Assembly: GCA_020747065.1 (NCBI GenBank)
Contig: JAGMVK010000002.1
Location: 2,790,001 to 2,854,000, forward strand
Direction of reading: 5' to 3'
DNA from: Cadophora sp. MPI-SDFR-AT-0126
Taxonomy: Eukaryota > Ascomycota > Leotiomycetes > Helotiales > Ploettnerulaceae
DNA: 64,000 nt
Of the stretch, positions 11,475 through 23,792 are shown piece by piece. Every line of letters begins with the position of its first letter. The stretch's first letter is position 1. The notes beneath the pieces are model-generated. The model saw only the letters and a list, made by a program, of their open reading frames with translations. It did not search any database and was not told the origin of the DNA. The position numbers were made by a program, and so were the translations under genes.

Positions 11475-14088
11475 ATGCCGATTTCAACTCCCCTTGCCCC
11501 GTCTCACCCATCCTTCATCAAGATGGAGGATAGGAAGAGATCTGCCGGCGAGGATCTCGCACCACCTACAAAGAGACAGGCCGTCAATGGTAAAGCCTCA
11601 GCAGATGCCGATATGCCATGGGCTTCCGATCTAGAGGTAAGTCGCCGTCGTCAAGGCTTCACCTCCCCTTTCCATAACCTCGGCCTTGTCCGATTCTATC
11701 ATCCTCATCTGTACCGGACTTCAGATCCTCTCGCATATTGTATCATGAGGTGTACGGTCTATCTGGCTGGTGCTAATGCGCAGCTTGCTGTCCACAGCAC
11801 GTTGCATAGCTTGCAGACCCATTCTTGTCCTACAGCATCGTACAACACCCTCACCCCAAACCTCATATACATACGTTTCCTCGTCTCGATCTGAAAGATG
11901 TAGCAAGGCGGGGATCATGCTGACTCGTGGCGCGATGCAGGAATATCAAAAGGATGCGATTTACCGTCGAATGCTTGAGTACAAGCGCGAGGCGGCCACA
12001 TTTCAATCACAAGTAAAGGAACTTCAAAAGCGAGCTACTGATCATGACGACCATCTTCGTGTTGCAGATCAGTGGTGGACTCAGGTATTTTATTTCGAGC
12101 ACGTGCTCTAGTGCATATGCTGATGGTTCGATAGTTATTAGATGAGGTTACGCTTCTGGCGCAAGATTTAGTACCTGAAGTTGATAACGACGGTCAGTCA
12201 TTTCCCCAACTCTGATTTCCATGCTGACAAAAATAGCTTCCTTCCCCACGGCTTTGAACTTCAAGGGTAGTGAGGATTTCCAAAGCCACCTCGCATCGAA
12301 GGCCAGAGATATTAAGTCCAAACTTCACATCATATTTACAAGGCTAGCCAGCGCACGTGGAGAGCATTCGCCAGACATTGAGGAACTGCAAGGAAAGCTT
12401 ACCAAACTCCTGGCCTCCCAGCGGGAATACGTAGTCAAACTTGATCGCCTTCGTACAGAGAGGGATCAGTTGGAGGAACGTCTGGAAAGCGCATCTCTTC
12501 GTTGCATTAAAGCCGAAAAGAAGTATGACCGGGCACGCAGCTCAGCTGTTGCCAAGCTGGAACAGCAGGCTATCAATGGATCTGGAAACAGCGCCGGCAG
12601 TGGTATCGGCAGTGTGGAAAATGGTGATACGGAAATGACCAACGGAATTTCGGAAGTCAATGAAGCCTCACAAACCGCATACAAGGAAGCCTCTGCGATT
12701 GTCGAGAAGCAAAAGGAGCAACTGGAAGCCATCGCCGCAGAAAATAAGACGCTCACCGAACAACTTACCTTGGCCACCACTCGGTTCTCTAACCTGACCG
12801 AAGATGACTATGCCCGCACAGATCTGTTCAAGCAATTCCGGGCTCAGCATGAAGATGTTATTCGACGTATCAACCATTTGGAGGCTACCAACATACAACT
12901 CCGGGAGGATGCTGAGAAGTATCAAGCTGAGCGAACTGCATTCCGCACACAAGTTGAGGGAGAGTCAGAAATTATCACTGCTGAACTAGAGAGCCAGCTT
13001 CAACGGGTTGAGACAGATCTCACCAGAATTCGAGCCACCAGGGATGAGCTGCTCGCCGAGCAATCTATTCGCAAGGCCAGCCAGGATAGTGATCGCCCAT
13101 CTAATACCCATTTTAAGGATCTTGTTGCTGGAAGAGATGAACGTATCACCGCTCTGGAGTGCGAAATCGAACGTCTCAAAGCATCCATCAATGAGCAATC
13201 CTGCGAGTTGACCCCACGCCCAGAAATCGACTCTCTCGATCTTGAACAATTGCGCAGGAAGTATGAAACCTTGGAGCGCCAATTTGAAGCAATCAACAAG
13301 GAGCTACCAGCTATGCAGAATGCCTATACCAAGGTCCAGGCTCTTTCAACAAAGAAGGTTATCGATTTGTCCATACTGGAGGAGAAGATTCAAATCGTCA
13401 ATGCAGAGAAGGCCAAGGCTGATCAAAAGTACTTTGCTGCCCGGAAGGACATGGATACTCGGATTGCGGAGGTTCGAGCACTAAAAGTACAAAACGCTAA
13501 GAGTTCCGAGATCATTTCGCAGTTGAAGGATGTAGAAACCGCCAATCGTACCCTTCTCAGCAACCTCGAAAAGCAGTTGAGTGACATGAAGCAATCCAAT
13601 ACTTCAGTCATGGCAGAAAACAAGAAGATGGAGTCGACAAGCCGAGATGCAACCAGCAAAGCCGAGACTTTAAGCAAGCAAGTCACCGAGCTTACCAACT
13701 TGTTGAAGTCCAAAGATGCCAACAACCTGAACACCAAGGAGAGAATTCGAGCTGCTGAATTGGAGTTGGAAAAGCTTCAAGTCAAATATGATCATGTCCA
13801 AAAGGAGAGAGATCAATGGAAGGCTAAGAGCTTGGGCAAACAATCTGGTGAAGAAGAAATGCTTAGAGTACGTTTGCCGCACTGTTTCTACTTGAACAAT
13901 GCTGATTATCATAGACACTTGCTCTTTGCACGATTTGTCGGAAGGATTTCAAGAATACCGCCATTAGATCATGTGGTCACACATTTTGCAATAACTGTGT
14001 TGAAGATCGCCTGGCAAATCGGATGAGAAAATGTCCCAATTGCTCGAAAGCTTTTGACAAGTCGGATGTCATGGCAATCCATTTGTGA
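11475..14088 (+). CDS. BRE1: E3 ubiquitin ligase Bre1 (histone H2B)
   Basis: I reconstruct five exons: 11475 (or 11523)-11636, 11941-12084, 12135-12192, 12237-13867 and 13915-14088. All junctions are in phase, and the protein is about 706 residues from the second ATG. The N-terminus contains [13 protein letters not shown] and, across the first intron, [18 protein letters not shown], both typical of fungal Bre1. A coiled coil fills the middle. The last exon encodes the C3HC4 [12 protein letters not shown], then CGHTFCNNC and KCPNCSKAF, ending near the C-terminus as in the family. Bre1 works with Rad6 to monoubiquitinate H2B and so promotes H3K4 and H3K79 methylation. The start is uncertain between the ATGs at 11475 and 11523; both are in frame and either is plausible. 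Confidence 0.93.
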
Positions 14089-14386
14089 TCCATTTTTCTG
14101 CATCTGTCCACTGGGAATTGGTTAAGGGAAGCTGTCTTAGGCTTTTAATGAGACTTGAAGGTCAGTCGGTGTATGATTGCATAAGAAGGATAGGGCTGGC
14201 TTGGCTTGATGCTTTCTACTTAGCTATTGAGGAGACGATCTCTTCGCTCTGTACACCATATTTCATTTCACGTCCTCATACACCTGAAAGGTGTCACACT
14301 GCCAGATGATTCTGGGTACAGTGTTTGTATGCTAGATATACCACGGAGAACGGTCAATCAAACAAGCCATGAATTTTTCCGCCTGC

Positions 14387-15301
14387 CTATCTTCTTGATG
14401 TTGAGCCGAATCCTGTACTCGAGTGTCTTGCAGATGAACTTGAACCAGAGCTGCTTCGTGCTGGCGATGGACTGTTGTACCCACCACCACTGTTCCCTCC
14501 AAACCATGAATTACCTCTCGGCGCTTCCTGTTGTCTGTTTCCTCTACTTCCAGCCATATAACCTCCAGCCGCGCCAGCAGCTGCACCTGACCAGAATCCA
14601 GGTCTCCAACCTTCCTGTTGGGTCGAGTATCTCTTCCCCGGGTACGGTGGAGGAGGATCATAAGGATCACCACCACCTGGACCGCCGCCCCATCCTCCGC
14701 CTCCCCATCCACCTCCCCAACCCCTTCTAGGCTGTCTAGGGAGACCACCAGCCGGAAGAGCCTGCCACGCCGAATAGATAATCCAGAACAACACTCCAAG
14801 AAATACAAGCATGAACAATGCTTTCCCCAACCCACTTCCGCCCTCGCCATTCCCCTCCCTCGTCCACCCACTTCCACTCTTCCCAAACCTCTCCTCCCCT
14901 TGTTCCGTCAACAACAACCTATACTCTACTCCACAACTCCCCTTCAACACATACGGATCATCCCTGTTCGCATACCCCTCACAGATCACCTCCGTACTCC
15001 CCAGCTTGAAATCAGACGGCATGTCTGCCACACAGCTCCATTCTATATCCTCTTCATTATATGAAGCGCCTTGATTGGTACAGCGCATGCGGTCGACATT
15101 GTGGTGTTTGCAAGCTGGCCCGACGCATTTTAGTTGTGGGATTGCGGAGACTCGACGGTGGGATGTGAGGGCGTTGGAGCGGAGGGTGAGGGTTTTGACG
15201 GAGGAGAGGAGGATGGCGTCTTTGGGTTTCTTTGCGGCAGTGGCGGGGGAGGGGGTCGTCAGGGTAAGGAGGAAGAGGAGGAGAGGATGGAGGAGTTGCA
15301 T
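14387..15301 (-). CDS. SARAF-like ER membrane protein
   Basis: A single exon encodes 304 residues from the ATG at 15301; the frame is open further upstream but only this start gives a signal peptide (MQLLHPLLLFLLTL, then a Ser/Pro/Ala cleavage zone). The luminal part carries the conserved cysteines of store-operated calcium entry-associated regulatory factor (SARAF/TMEM66): QLKCVGPAC, RMRCTNQG, WSCVADMP, VICEGY and GSCGVEY. One membrane helix follows (ALFMLVFLGVLFWIIYSAW). The cytosolic tail is rich in Gly, Trp, Pro and Ser, with a PYDPPPPYPGKR stretch. Animal SARAF shuts down store-operated calcium entry at the ER; the fungal role is not established. It is convergent with BRE1. Confidence 0.85.
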   Translation of the reverse strand: MQLLHPLLLFLLTLTTPSPATAAKKPKDAILLSSVKTLTLRSNALTSHRRVSAIPQLKCVGPACKHHNVDRMRCTNQGASYNEEDIEWSCVADMPSDFKLGSTEVICEGYANRDDPYVLKGSCGVEYRLLLTEQGEERFGKSGSGWTREGNGEGGSGLGKALFMLVFLGVLFWIIYSAWQALPAGGLPRQPRRGWGGGWGGGGWGGGPGGGDPYDPPPPYPGKRYSTQQEGWRPGFWSGAAAGAAGGYMAGSRGNRQQEAPRGNSWFGGNSGGGYNSPSPARSSSGSSSSARHSSTGFGSTSRR

Positions 15302-15807
15302 TATGCTGCGTTGATATGTGGCTGAGGTTCGTATGTTTGTCGTTCGGCACAAAGACTTCGAGTTTCTATCTCTCGCAAAGATGCAGAATATGTGAAGATG
15401 CGGGGTATGTATGCACGAGGCTTGGGTCTTATCGATGGGCAGTGAGGACAGATTGCTGGAATGTTGACGCCCGCCTCGTCGTCACTGGCGCCTTTGCCTT
15501 CGCGGGACGTTCTTTGGTCGAGGCTACAATGTAAGCCGGGCGAATAATAGACAATTGCTTTGTTGTACGCGTGTCCTAGGCCTGGTCTAGATTAACAGTC
15601 GTGAAAGTCGAATTCAATTGTGAACAATCACAGCTGGTGAAGTTCTGGTTTGCCATCAACAAGTACTCGGAGAACTTTGGCCACAGCCTTGCTTCCAAGA
15701 CTCCACAAAGATACACCGCCTTGCAGGGGTAGCTATTCTGCCCACGCAGCCGTCAACCTCAAGTCGTCCTCAATTGCATTTCTATATTCTCCTTCTAAAA
15801 CCTCAAA
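15302..15807. other. Divergent promoter region SARAF / PBN1
   Basis: About 0.5 kb lies between two divergent starts. I see no gene and no clear motif beyond ordinary pyrimidine-rich leader sequence before the PBN1 ATG. Confidence 0.5.
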
Positions 15808-17497
15808 ATGCGCCAACGAATAACATTCCTCCAAGACCCAGCCGACTCAATTGATCCGAGCAAACTGAAAATAACATCAACGTCCATATCTACTCCCGAA
15901 TTGATAGCTGCGAGGGAAGAGCGCATAACATTTGGCTTCGATGAATTACCCCAGGAACTGTACAAGGTGCTGAAAGCTAGCCATGAATTGCATATACGAT
16001 GGGTTACAGAGAAGGCTTTCGAGACGAGAGCCCCGCTCGTGGCGAGATTGAGTCCGGGATTACATGTTTTCTATACGCCGTTGAGAAATGAGGGATCATC
16101 GTATGTTGATCTCCCAATGCCGGAGGGGAGGTGCTGATTGTGTAGGGAATTTCTATGTCCTCTTTTGAAGAAAGTGTTTGGAGATTTAGATTGTATATCA
16201 CCCGAGGTAAGCGAGTACCTTGAAGTAAACAAGCATCCCCTATTGATCTGAATAACAGAAATCCTTCACCACCTTACCACGAGACCGCTTCTCCCACTCC
16301 TCCGCCTCCCAATTCTACTCTCCTCTCCCTAGTCTACTAGACTTCACGACCTACCTCTCTCACAAACTCTGTCCCTCGCGCTCCACCTCCACACCCTCCG
16401 ACCCAGCATGCCTCCCCAGAGTGCAAGCCCTCCTCTCAGCCTCAACCCTCGAAATAGACTTCGACACCATCTCCCACGCCCTAACACTAACCGCCTACTT
16501 CCCTCCCACAACTCAACCCCTCAACCTCTCCAAACCGCCCTCCTCCTCCTCAGTCAAAGACTCACGCATGGAAATCGGCATCTTCTCCGTCGAGAAACCA
16601 AAAGAAGTAGAAGAGCTCTCCCTCGGCGGCTTCCTCACCGTGCTAGGCGAACACACCAAGCCCTCACCAACACTATTCTCGTTCCCAGCTCGACACCACC
16701 CATTACCCATCTCCCAAACCTTCGCATCAGGGTTTATGCATCCGACGGGTCTGCATCCTACGTTGGAGGTGAACATCTCGAGTAGTGAGCCGCCGCTGGA
16801 TGATAGGGCCTGCTCGCTACACGCGCATCTCACGCTGCCGAGAGCGGTCTTTGTTGATAAATACCAGCTTTCGGATCCTCTGTTCCTGGCGTCTAAGAAT
16901 CTGGCGAAATTGCATTATATCACTAGTCCGGTAGATTTGGAGGCACCGGCTTACACATTACCAGCATGGGGATCATCTGTTCTGGTCGAACTTGCCCCTC
17001 TAACTTCTTCCAAATCGACCACCAAAGCGAATCAAGACTGGACATCCCGCATCCCCCTGCACCTCCGATATCTACCTCCCTCGCACAACTCCTCAGGCCT
17101 GACATCTCTCTCCCTCCCATATCCCGTCCTCTTCTGGGCGTGTACGGCTGACGAGGGCTCGAAATTCCCAATCAACCCTTTCGATCGGGTCAACCTTGGA
17201 TATGACGGCCTCTTCGGCCCACGAACGCTCTTCTACCATCTGAGTCCTAGTGCGCCATCGTTGGAGAGTGAACTTGGTGCTGAAGCGGCAGGTGTGGGTG
17301 GAGGCAGGCTGATCAATACTTTGGATGTCCCAGTGTTGGATCTGGATAAGAGCAAGTATGTGGAGGCTGGTACGGCGATTGGTGTTTTGATGGGTTTTGC
17401 GTGGGTTTGTTGGTGTTTGCTTGGGGTCTGGACGGGGAGTGGGTATGGTTCTGGGAAGGTGGATGGGGAGGATGTGAAGGAGAAGAAGATGAAGTGA
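15808..17497 (+). CDS. PBN1: GPI mannosyltransferase 1 subunit Pbn1 (PIG-X family)
   Basis: There are three exons, 15808-16100, 16146-16206 and 16259-17497, in phase, for about 530 residues. The N-terminal part carries LSPGLHVFYTP. The C-terminal domain has the PIG-X core: SGFMHPTGLHPTLEV, YQLSDPLFL and LHYITSPVDLEAPAY, then YPVLFWAC and NPFDRVNLGYDGLFG. One C-terminal membrane helix follows (AGTAIGVLMGFAWVCWCLLG) and a short basic tail. Pbn1 is the ER-luminal partner of the Gpi14/PIG-M mannosyltransferase, which adds the first mannose to the GPI anchor. The gene is convergent with NHX1. Base composition on the coding strand switches from C-rich to G-rich along the gene. Confidence 0.88.
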
Positions 17498-17985
17498 AGA
17501 ACTGGATTTGTAGGTAGTCTCAAGACAGATGAATGCATAAACATCATCAAATTCTCATATTCTCGTATTCCAATTCGTCTGTTTTCTAAACTTCGCTTGT
17601 CAATTTTTGAAAGACCGTCAGACTGCCTGATGACAATAAAGATCACATCGCAATTGGAATTCGATTCGCTCAATGAAGTAGAATCTATATTCTATAAAGT
17701 ACGTACCGTCCTGTTACACCCTACCAGTATCTCGCCCCCGCGAAAGAATTGCGACTGCTCGAAAGCGCCGAACGAGACGACGAAATGTGAAGGACCTATA
17801 ATACAATACACCAGGAACGCCGTCCATGCCATGCTCCAGACCAAATCCAGATCCAGATCCAAGGCCGGCCTTCTCAGCCCCAGCCCTTGCTGATTGACAT
17901 CTCAGCTTTCATGTCTCATCTCACTCCCTATAACTTTTCGCATCATACACACAAAATCCCAGAACCAGTTCCCTTCCGCAGGTCA
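17498..17985. other. Intergenic region between convergent genes
   Basis: These are the 3' flanks of PBN1 (+) and NHX1 (-). A short ATCCAG-type simple repeat lies near 17838-17860. No gene is supported. Confidence 0.5.
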
Positions 17986-19985
17986 CTACGACGAGCTCCC
18001 ACCATTTCCACCATGGGGTCCTTTCCCACCATCAAGTAACAGTTTCGGCTTGATGAAGCCCTCATCCAACTGCCTGAACCACGCCGCATGATCCTCTGCC
18101 GTCCCATGCAAAAGCTGGCTGATCGCCCCACTAGCCGTAATACTCGGCGCCTCGTGCGCAACACTCCCACTTGTCGGGTACGGCTCCGAGTCCTGTCTCT
18201 GGTTCGGCGGCGGGCTTGAGCGTTTCCTCTCCGTACGTTTAGCAGCTGGTGGTAAGTCCGACGTATCGCTGTCAATATCGAGATCTGAATCTTCTGCCGA
18301 GTTGGGGTGCAGTAGTTCTTCCGTGTCTTCTGCTCGTCGAGACGCGGAGTTCTTCCTACTGAGACCCTTCGGTCCGTTAATCGGGCTAGAGTTCCCCGAA
18401 ACGTACGTCCCGCGCTCGTATTCCCTGCGGACGTTCAACCCATCGAGTTGGACGGAGCCGTTTCTGCGAGTGGGAATGTTGCCGAATCCAGAGCTGTTGT
18501 GTTTGTAGTATGAGCCGTTGGGCACGGCTTCGATATCGAATTCGTCGTCGGAGTCTATTTCTTCGACGACACCGATTTTGATACCAAGGATTTCGAGCAT
18601 ACGGGCGGTGGTCCCGCCGAATATGATGACGGTAAGGACCACGACTACGAGGACGGTGGCTTTGAGTGCCCAGGCGTTGGTTCCTGTCATGCCTGCTGCG
18701 AGAGCGACGCCGACGGCTCCGCGGAGACCAGCCCAGAAGAGCATGGCTTGGTAGCTGTAGGGAAGCTCATCGGCCACGTCCTTTCCTCTTCGCTTTGCTC
18801 GGTAGCGGATGAACCAATTGATGAGTCTGGAAAGGGGAAAAACTGCTGTCCATCTTGCGGCGCAGATTCCCATGACTGTGACAATGATCAAGAGAGGTTT
18901 GAATTCTAGCTTGCTCTCCGTGAAGAGTGATAGTCCAAGGTAGATGAAGATGAAATTCTCCGACAATTGGGCCAGTACTTGAAATAGGTATTTCGTGGTG
19001 AGCTGGGTTCGACGGGACATATTGTAATATGCATAATGCTTGAGTGTAATGCCGCAGAACAAGAGTGTGACGATTCCTGAAGATGTCAGCAGGGTTAAAT
19101 GCCGAAAAGAGGGTCACTTACCGGACATATGCAAGCCATTAGAAAAGAAATAGCTAGCATAGGCAATCAACACAATCATACAACTCTCAATCTTTGGGAA
19201 TCGTCTGACGTAGGTATATTTCAAGACCAGTGCCGTTCCGATTCCCACACAGACTCCAATGAGCAAACTTCCGAAGAAGACAGCCAAGAAGATTCCAATA
19301 CCCTCCAACAAACTGACCAGCCCCAGAGTTCCAGCAGCTCCGCCTTCCTTGTACCGCTGTGCTGTCTCGAAAAGAACGATGGCCACAGCGTCGTTGAGGA
19401 TAGATTCGCCAAAAATGATCGTATACAATTTCGGATCGACCTTGTAGGTATTGAAAATGGCAAGAATTGTGACAGGATCCGTGGCCGACAGTGTTGCTCC
19501 AACAGAAATGGCATCTACAAATGTCATCTCCAGCCCATCGATAGGTATCCGAGTGTAGATGTAGAGGATCAGCCCGAGCACAATGGCAGATATGAATGTC
19601 CCAGCAAACGCGAACGTCAGGATCGTTCCAATATTTCGAAAGAAGTTCGCCTGATGTAGTTCGTAGCCGGAAGCTAGAATGATTGGCGGTAGGAGGAGAT
19701 TGAAGAATATCTGGTAATTGAAACTGACCAGGTCCTGGATTGATGTTCCGGAGCTCAGTCTGAGAATCAATCCCACCGTCATACCTGGGCCGTCAGTTTG
19801 GTCCAGAGAACAGAAGCTGATTGCTCACCAGCAAAGATTGATATGACCGTTTCATGTACTGCTTCGACCTTCTTCTGCTGTAGCATGTAACTTGTGAACA
19901 GAGCTGCGATCAATAGCATGATCATAATGAAGAGTGCCCATGACGAGAATATCTCCATCTGGGAGGAATCCGGCGCTGTATCCAT
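17986..19985 (-). CDS. NHX1: Endosomal/vacuolar Na+(K+)/H+ exchanger Nhx1
   Basis: Three exons on the minus strand: 19985-19829, 19784-19122 and 19076-17986. They are separated by 44- and 45-nt introns with GTGAGC/CAG and GTAAGT/CAG ends, and encode about 636 residues. The N-terminal helices include FFNLLLPPIILASGYELH (the amiloride-site region of NHE exchangers). The ion-binding core has GATLSATDPVTILAIF and FGESILNDAVAIVLFE with its Asn-Asp pair. Further conserved blocks are GLRGAVGVALA and TARMLEILGI. The tail is hydrophilic, with an acidic EIDSDDEFDIE stretch. Nhx1 exchanges luminal protons for Na+ or K+ in late endosomes and controls their pH and traffic. An open frame upstream (20047-20253) is 5' leader, not an exon. 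Confidence 0.93.
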
Positions 19986-21792
19986 TAGTCTGCGGTCTCC
20001 TCAATTGGGTATCCTCTGTTCTCTACCTTCTTCCGAATCATCTTCTTCAGCCCTCTCTGCCATACCAATTAGCATCATCCTGCCATCCAGTATCCATGCG
20101 CAACCTACTCAGTATCGTATAGGCCAACGTGCCCACTACCGCTGACATCTTGACCATTCTGATGTTTGAGGAGCGCAATTGCGAGCGCAGAGGAGGGGAT
20201 GTCGGGACGAGTCGTGGCTCAGCGACGAGCAGCGTGAGGAGAAGGAAGGACACATGTAACTGCTCGCGATAATGCGACCGATAAGAAGAAAAGGGTAGGC
20301 AAAAGGAAAAAGCAGGCCTCGAGGTTCTAGATGACGAGGCGTATCGACTAAGTGCTAGAGTTTGGGGCGGCTTGTATTAGCGGCCAGGTAGCAAGAAATG
20401 GAACTTGCGGCTCTGCGACTCTGCGATGGGGATGATGCAGTGATGCGATACGGCGATACGTCGATGCTCCGGCTTAATCGACTCGTGATTTGGTGATGTA
20501 AGCTGGCGGTGGAGATGGTGGGATGACTTGTGTTGGTGTTGGTGTTGTCGCAATCTGGAAACTGGGGCCGGACGTGCGATGGAACACAGGATATCTGGCT
20601 CCTTTCAGCTCGAGAGTGAAGCTAGATTCGGGTATGTTTTGGTCGCAGTGCTGCACTCCTTGGGCAGAAAAGCTGTGAAGCAATGAGAGTGTTAGAGAGT
20701 CCAGGTGACAGGATGCTGGAGATTAAAAGAAAGGAAAGGGGATGCAGCAGAAATAGAGAGAGACTGGTGTGATAGATTAGGATTGATCTATGAACAATGA
20801 TGCACTATGGACAGAGAGAGGCAGAACCCAGTCTCTGCAATATATCTATCTATCTTTTATGCCTGCTTCATCGCTCGACAATCTTTCCAACTTTACAATA
20901 GACTACTTGTCGCACTAACAGATCCACCATTTCTCTTCATCCAAGCTTGCCAAGACCATGATCCTATTCCCCAGGATTTGGTGAGGGTGTGCTGAAATGG
21001 GCACACACATGTGTGTGTGTGTGTGTGCTGTTGTGTACGGAGGTATGATGTCGACGTACAGTGCCTTGAACCCCAAGATGCACACTGGACTGAGGCAGCA
21101 GCAGCGGAAGCAGGCCAGGTCTCCGAACATCAGTGCACAGGGACAAGGGTCCAGTGGTTCCTGAAGCCTCAAATCAAGCCAAACAGCCAAACAAAACAAC
21201 CCAGTTTCGAGTCGAGTCGTGGGGCAGCAAGCATAGCATGACATGACCAGAACCTGACAACCTACTGACTGACTATTCCTAACATCTCATCTCAGCTCAG
21301 CTTCCCTCTTCCTCTCGCCGACCTCGCCCTTTCTCAAATACGATACGACCCAAACATCTTCTGACCTAAAAGGCATTTCCTTCTGTCATCCGTTAAACCA
21401 TCTGACAGCGGAGAAATTCCCGACCACAGCTTTAGGTGCACTTCATCGCGCAGCATCGAATCACGGCCCGCCAGCTATGCGCAGCATCGACCACCGCGTG
21501 ATAATGAGCGACTCGTGAACTCTAAGCAGCAGCCGCTGTTCAAGCTCTGGGGACTCCAGGATACGACCAAATTCCCACTAGAACATCTGCGACAGCTTTG
21601 AGGCTGTTCCCGCTTTCGAAATACTGCCTCCCCGTCGTCTACCTCTCGGAACCCACCTTTGCGCCGTCTGACTCCAACAAGCCCCTTCCTCCCTACACGA
21701 TCTACAGAAGGAGCAGACAAGAGCAGTTTACATAGGGTTTAGATTGCAAGAGGCTGGAATAAGTCTGCCTGCAGACGTTGGCCACAATCAAC
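19986..21792. other. Divergent promoter region NHX1 / sugar transporter
   Basis: About 1.8 kb lies between divergent starts. It contains a self-complementary (CA)n(TG)n tract at 21001-21029 and long leader sequence before the transporter. No gene is supported. Confidence 0.5.
21001..21029. repeat. (CA)n(TG)n microsatellite
   Basis: A run of about four CA units is directly followed by about nine TG units, so the two halves can pair as a hairpin. It lies in the NHX1/transporter intergenic region. Confidence 0.8.
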
Positions 21793-23792
21793 ATGGCCGC
21801 AGATCTGCCAGACCAGCAGAAAGGTCAGCTAACAATATCCCCTGCGCATTCCGGAGAGACTCAGCGAGATGATACAGTGGAACCTACGGGAAAACCCCTC
21901 CACGAGGAATCGCCTCTGCTATCCCCATCCGGAGACGACGATTCCTCAGAGGGCCTGATCGACCGCGACTCCGTGCTACAAGATGATCCCGTCGACGACT
22001 GGCAGGAAACGAAGAGCCTATGGTACATGATACTTTTGACTATCAGTATTGGAGGACTACAACTAGCATGGGCGGTGGAACTATCAAATGGAACACCATA
22101 TCTGCTCGCATTGGGGTTGAGTAAATCACTAGTAGCTGTGGTATGGATAGCAGGTCCTCTTTCAGGGGCACTCGTACAACCGTATGTCGGGATGCTCAGC
22201 GACAATTGCAGGTCTTCGTGGGGAAAGCGGACGCCATTTATGGTTTTTGGAGGACTTGCAACAATTATAGCCCTCCTAGCACTTGCTTGGGTGAGAGAGC
22301 TCGTTGGTGGGTTTCTCGGCCTTTTTGGCGCAAGCAGAGAGTCGGAAGGTGTTAAGATCACGATCATTGTGGTTGCAGTTGGCTTTGTGTACATCCTAGA
22401 CTTTTCCATTAACACGGGTATGGAGAATCACCGACTGCGTACGATCTCTACTAACATCTTGTAGTTCAAGCTGGAATTAGAGCTTTCATTCTGGATTGCT
22501 GTCCAAGTCATCAGCAGGGTAAGTCGGCCTCTGTGACTACTTGATCCGAGTTAATTCTTGTAGAAACTGCAAATTCCATGGCAAGTCGTGTTGTAGGCGT
22601 TGGTAACATCATCGGCTATTTAGCCGGATATGTTGACCTACCAAAGTACCTTTCATTTTTCGGCGATACGCAATTCAAAATCCTATGCGTGATAGCTTCA
22701 ATATCACTCTCCAGCACCGTCGCCATCAGCGTTCTAACCATCAGAGAACGCGATCCACGTCTCGAACCCGCTAGATCTAAAGGCAAGGGCGGTATAATAC
22801 ATTTCTTTGCCACAGTTTTCAAATCGATCAGACGACTTCCCCCTCTCACTCGACAAGTATGTGAAGTGCAATTCTTCGCCTGGATCGGGTTCTTCCCTCA
22901 GCTCTTCTACTCTTCTTCCTACGTGGGCGACATCTATGTTCAGCCATACCTAAAAGCCAACCCCGACATGAGCCCGGACGAGATCGACAAGCTCTACGAA
23001 AAGGCTACAAGAGTAGGCACCTTCGCCCTCCTCATCTACGCAATCACATCTCTAGCGACTAATCTCCTCCTCCCCTTCTTTATCGCCCCTTCCTACGACG
23101 CCGCTCTCGAATCCTCCTCTGCCAGCACAAAAAGCTACACGACCCGCTTCTCCCGCTTCCTCGACGCCCTCGTCATTCCCTGGCTCACCCTCCGCCGCGC
23201 CTGGCTACTCTCCCACCTCATCTTCGCAACTTGCATGTTCAGCACCCTCCTCGTCCGCTCCGTCACCGCTGCCATCACCGTCATTGGTGTAGTCGGTATT
23301 TCATGGGCCCTAACCCTCTGGGCTCCATTCGCTATCATCTCCGCCGAAGTCAGCAAACGCGACGCCTTACGCCGCTCTAGAGAAAATGCCCAAACAAACC
23401 ACCGCCACTCCTTAGAGACAGATCACGATGCAGACCCCGAATCCCACCCAGGAAGTAATGATAAAGCGGGAGAAGACCAAGCAGGCGTCATCCTCGGCAT
23501 CCACAACATGGCTATCGCATCCCCGCAAATCCTCGCCACCATCGGCTCATCCATCATCTTCAAATTCCTGCAGAAACCGCGGGGGGTTCCAGGCGACAGG
23601 AGTATCCCTGTGGTGTTGGCGGCTGGCGGACTGAGTACGCTTATTGCTGCGTGGCTGACGAGTAGGATCAAGGATGAGGTGGAACTGCCGGGTGAGCCTT
23701 TGGGCGGGCAGACGACGAGGCAGCAGAGGAGAAGTATGAGTCAGGAGAGGGAGCTGATTAGGAGTACGAGTTATACGGGGTTGGAGTACTAG
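21793..23792 (+). CDS. GPH/SUT-type sugar transporter (sucrose or alpha-glucoside class)
   Basis: Three exons, 21793-22417, 22465-22518 and 22564-23792, are in phase and encode about 635 residues. The short middle exon encodes the conserved QAGIRAFILDCCPSHQQ block and joins ETANSMASRVVGVGNIIGY, which is diagnostic of the glycoside-pentoside-hexuronide/sucrose transporter branch (plant SUT, S. pombe Sut1, animal SLC45). Other landmarks are GLQLAWAVELSNGTPYLLALG, split by cytosolic loops, and DNCRSSWGKRTPF. About twelve membrane helices and a long central loop are apparent. It likely imports a disaccharide such as sucrose or maltose with protons across the plasma membrane; the substrate is inferred. 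The ATG at 21793 is the first in frame. Confidence 0.85.

Noticed and set aside
20047..20253. Extra N-terminal exon for NHX1
   Set aside because: The exon starting at 19985 already gives the normal N-terminus. The upstream frame has no matching donor and no family similarity.
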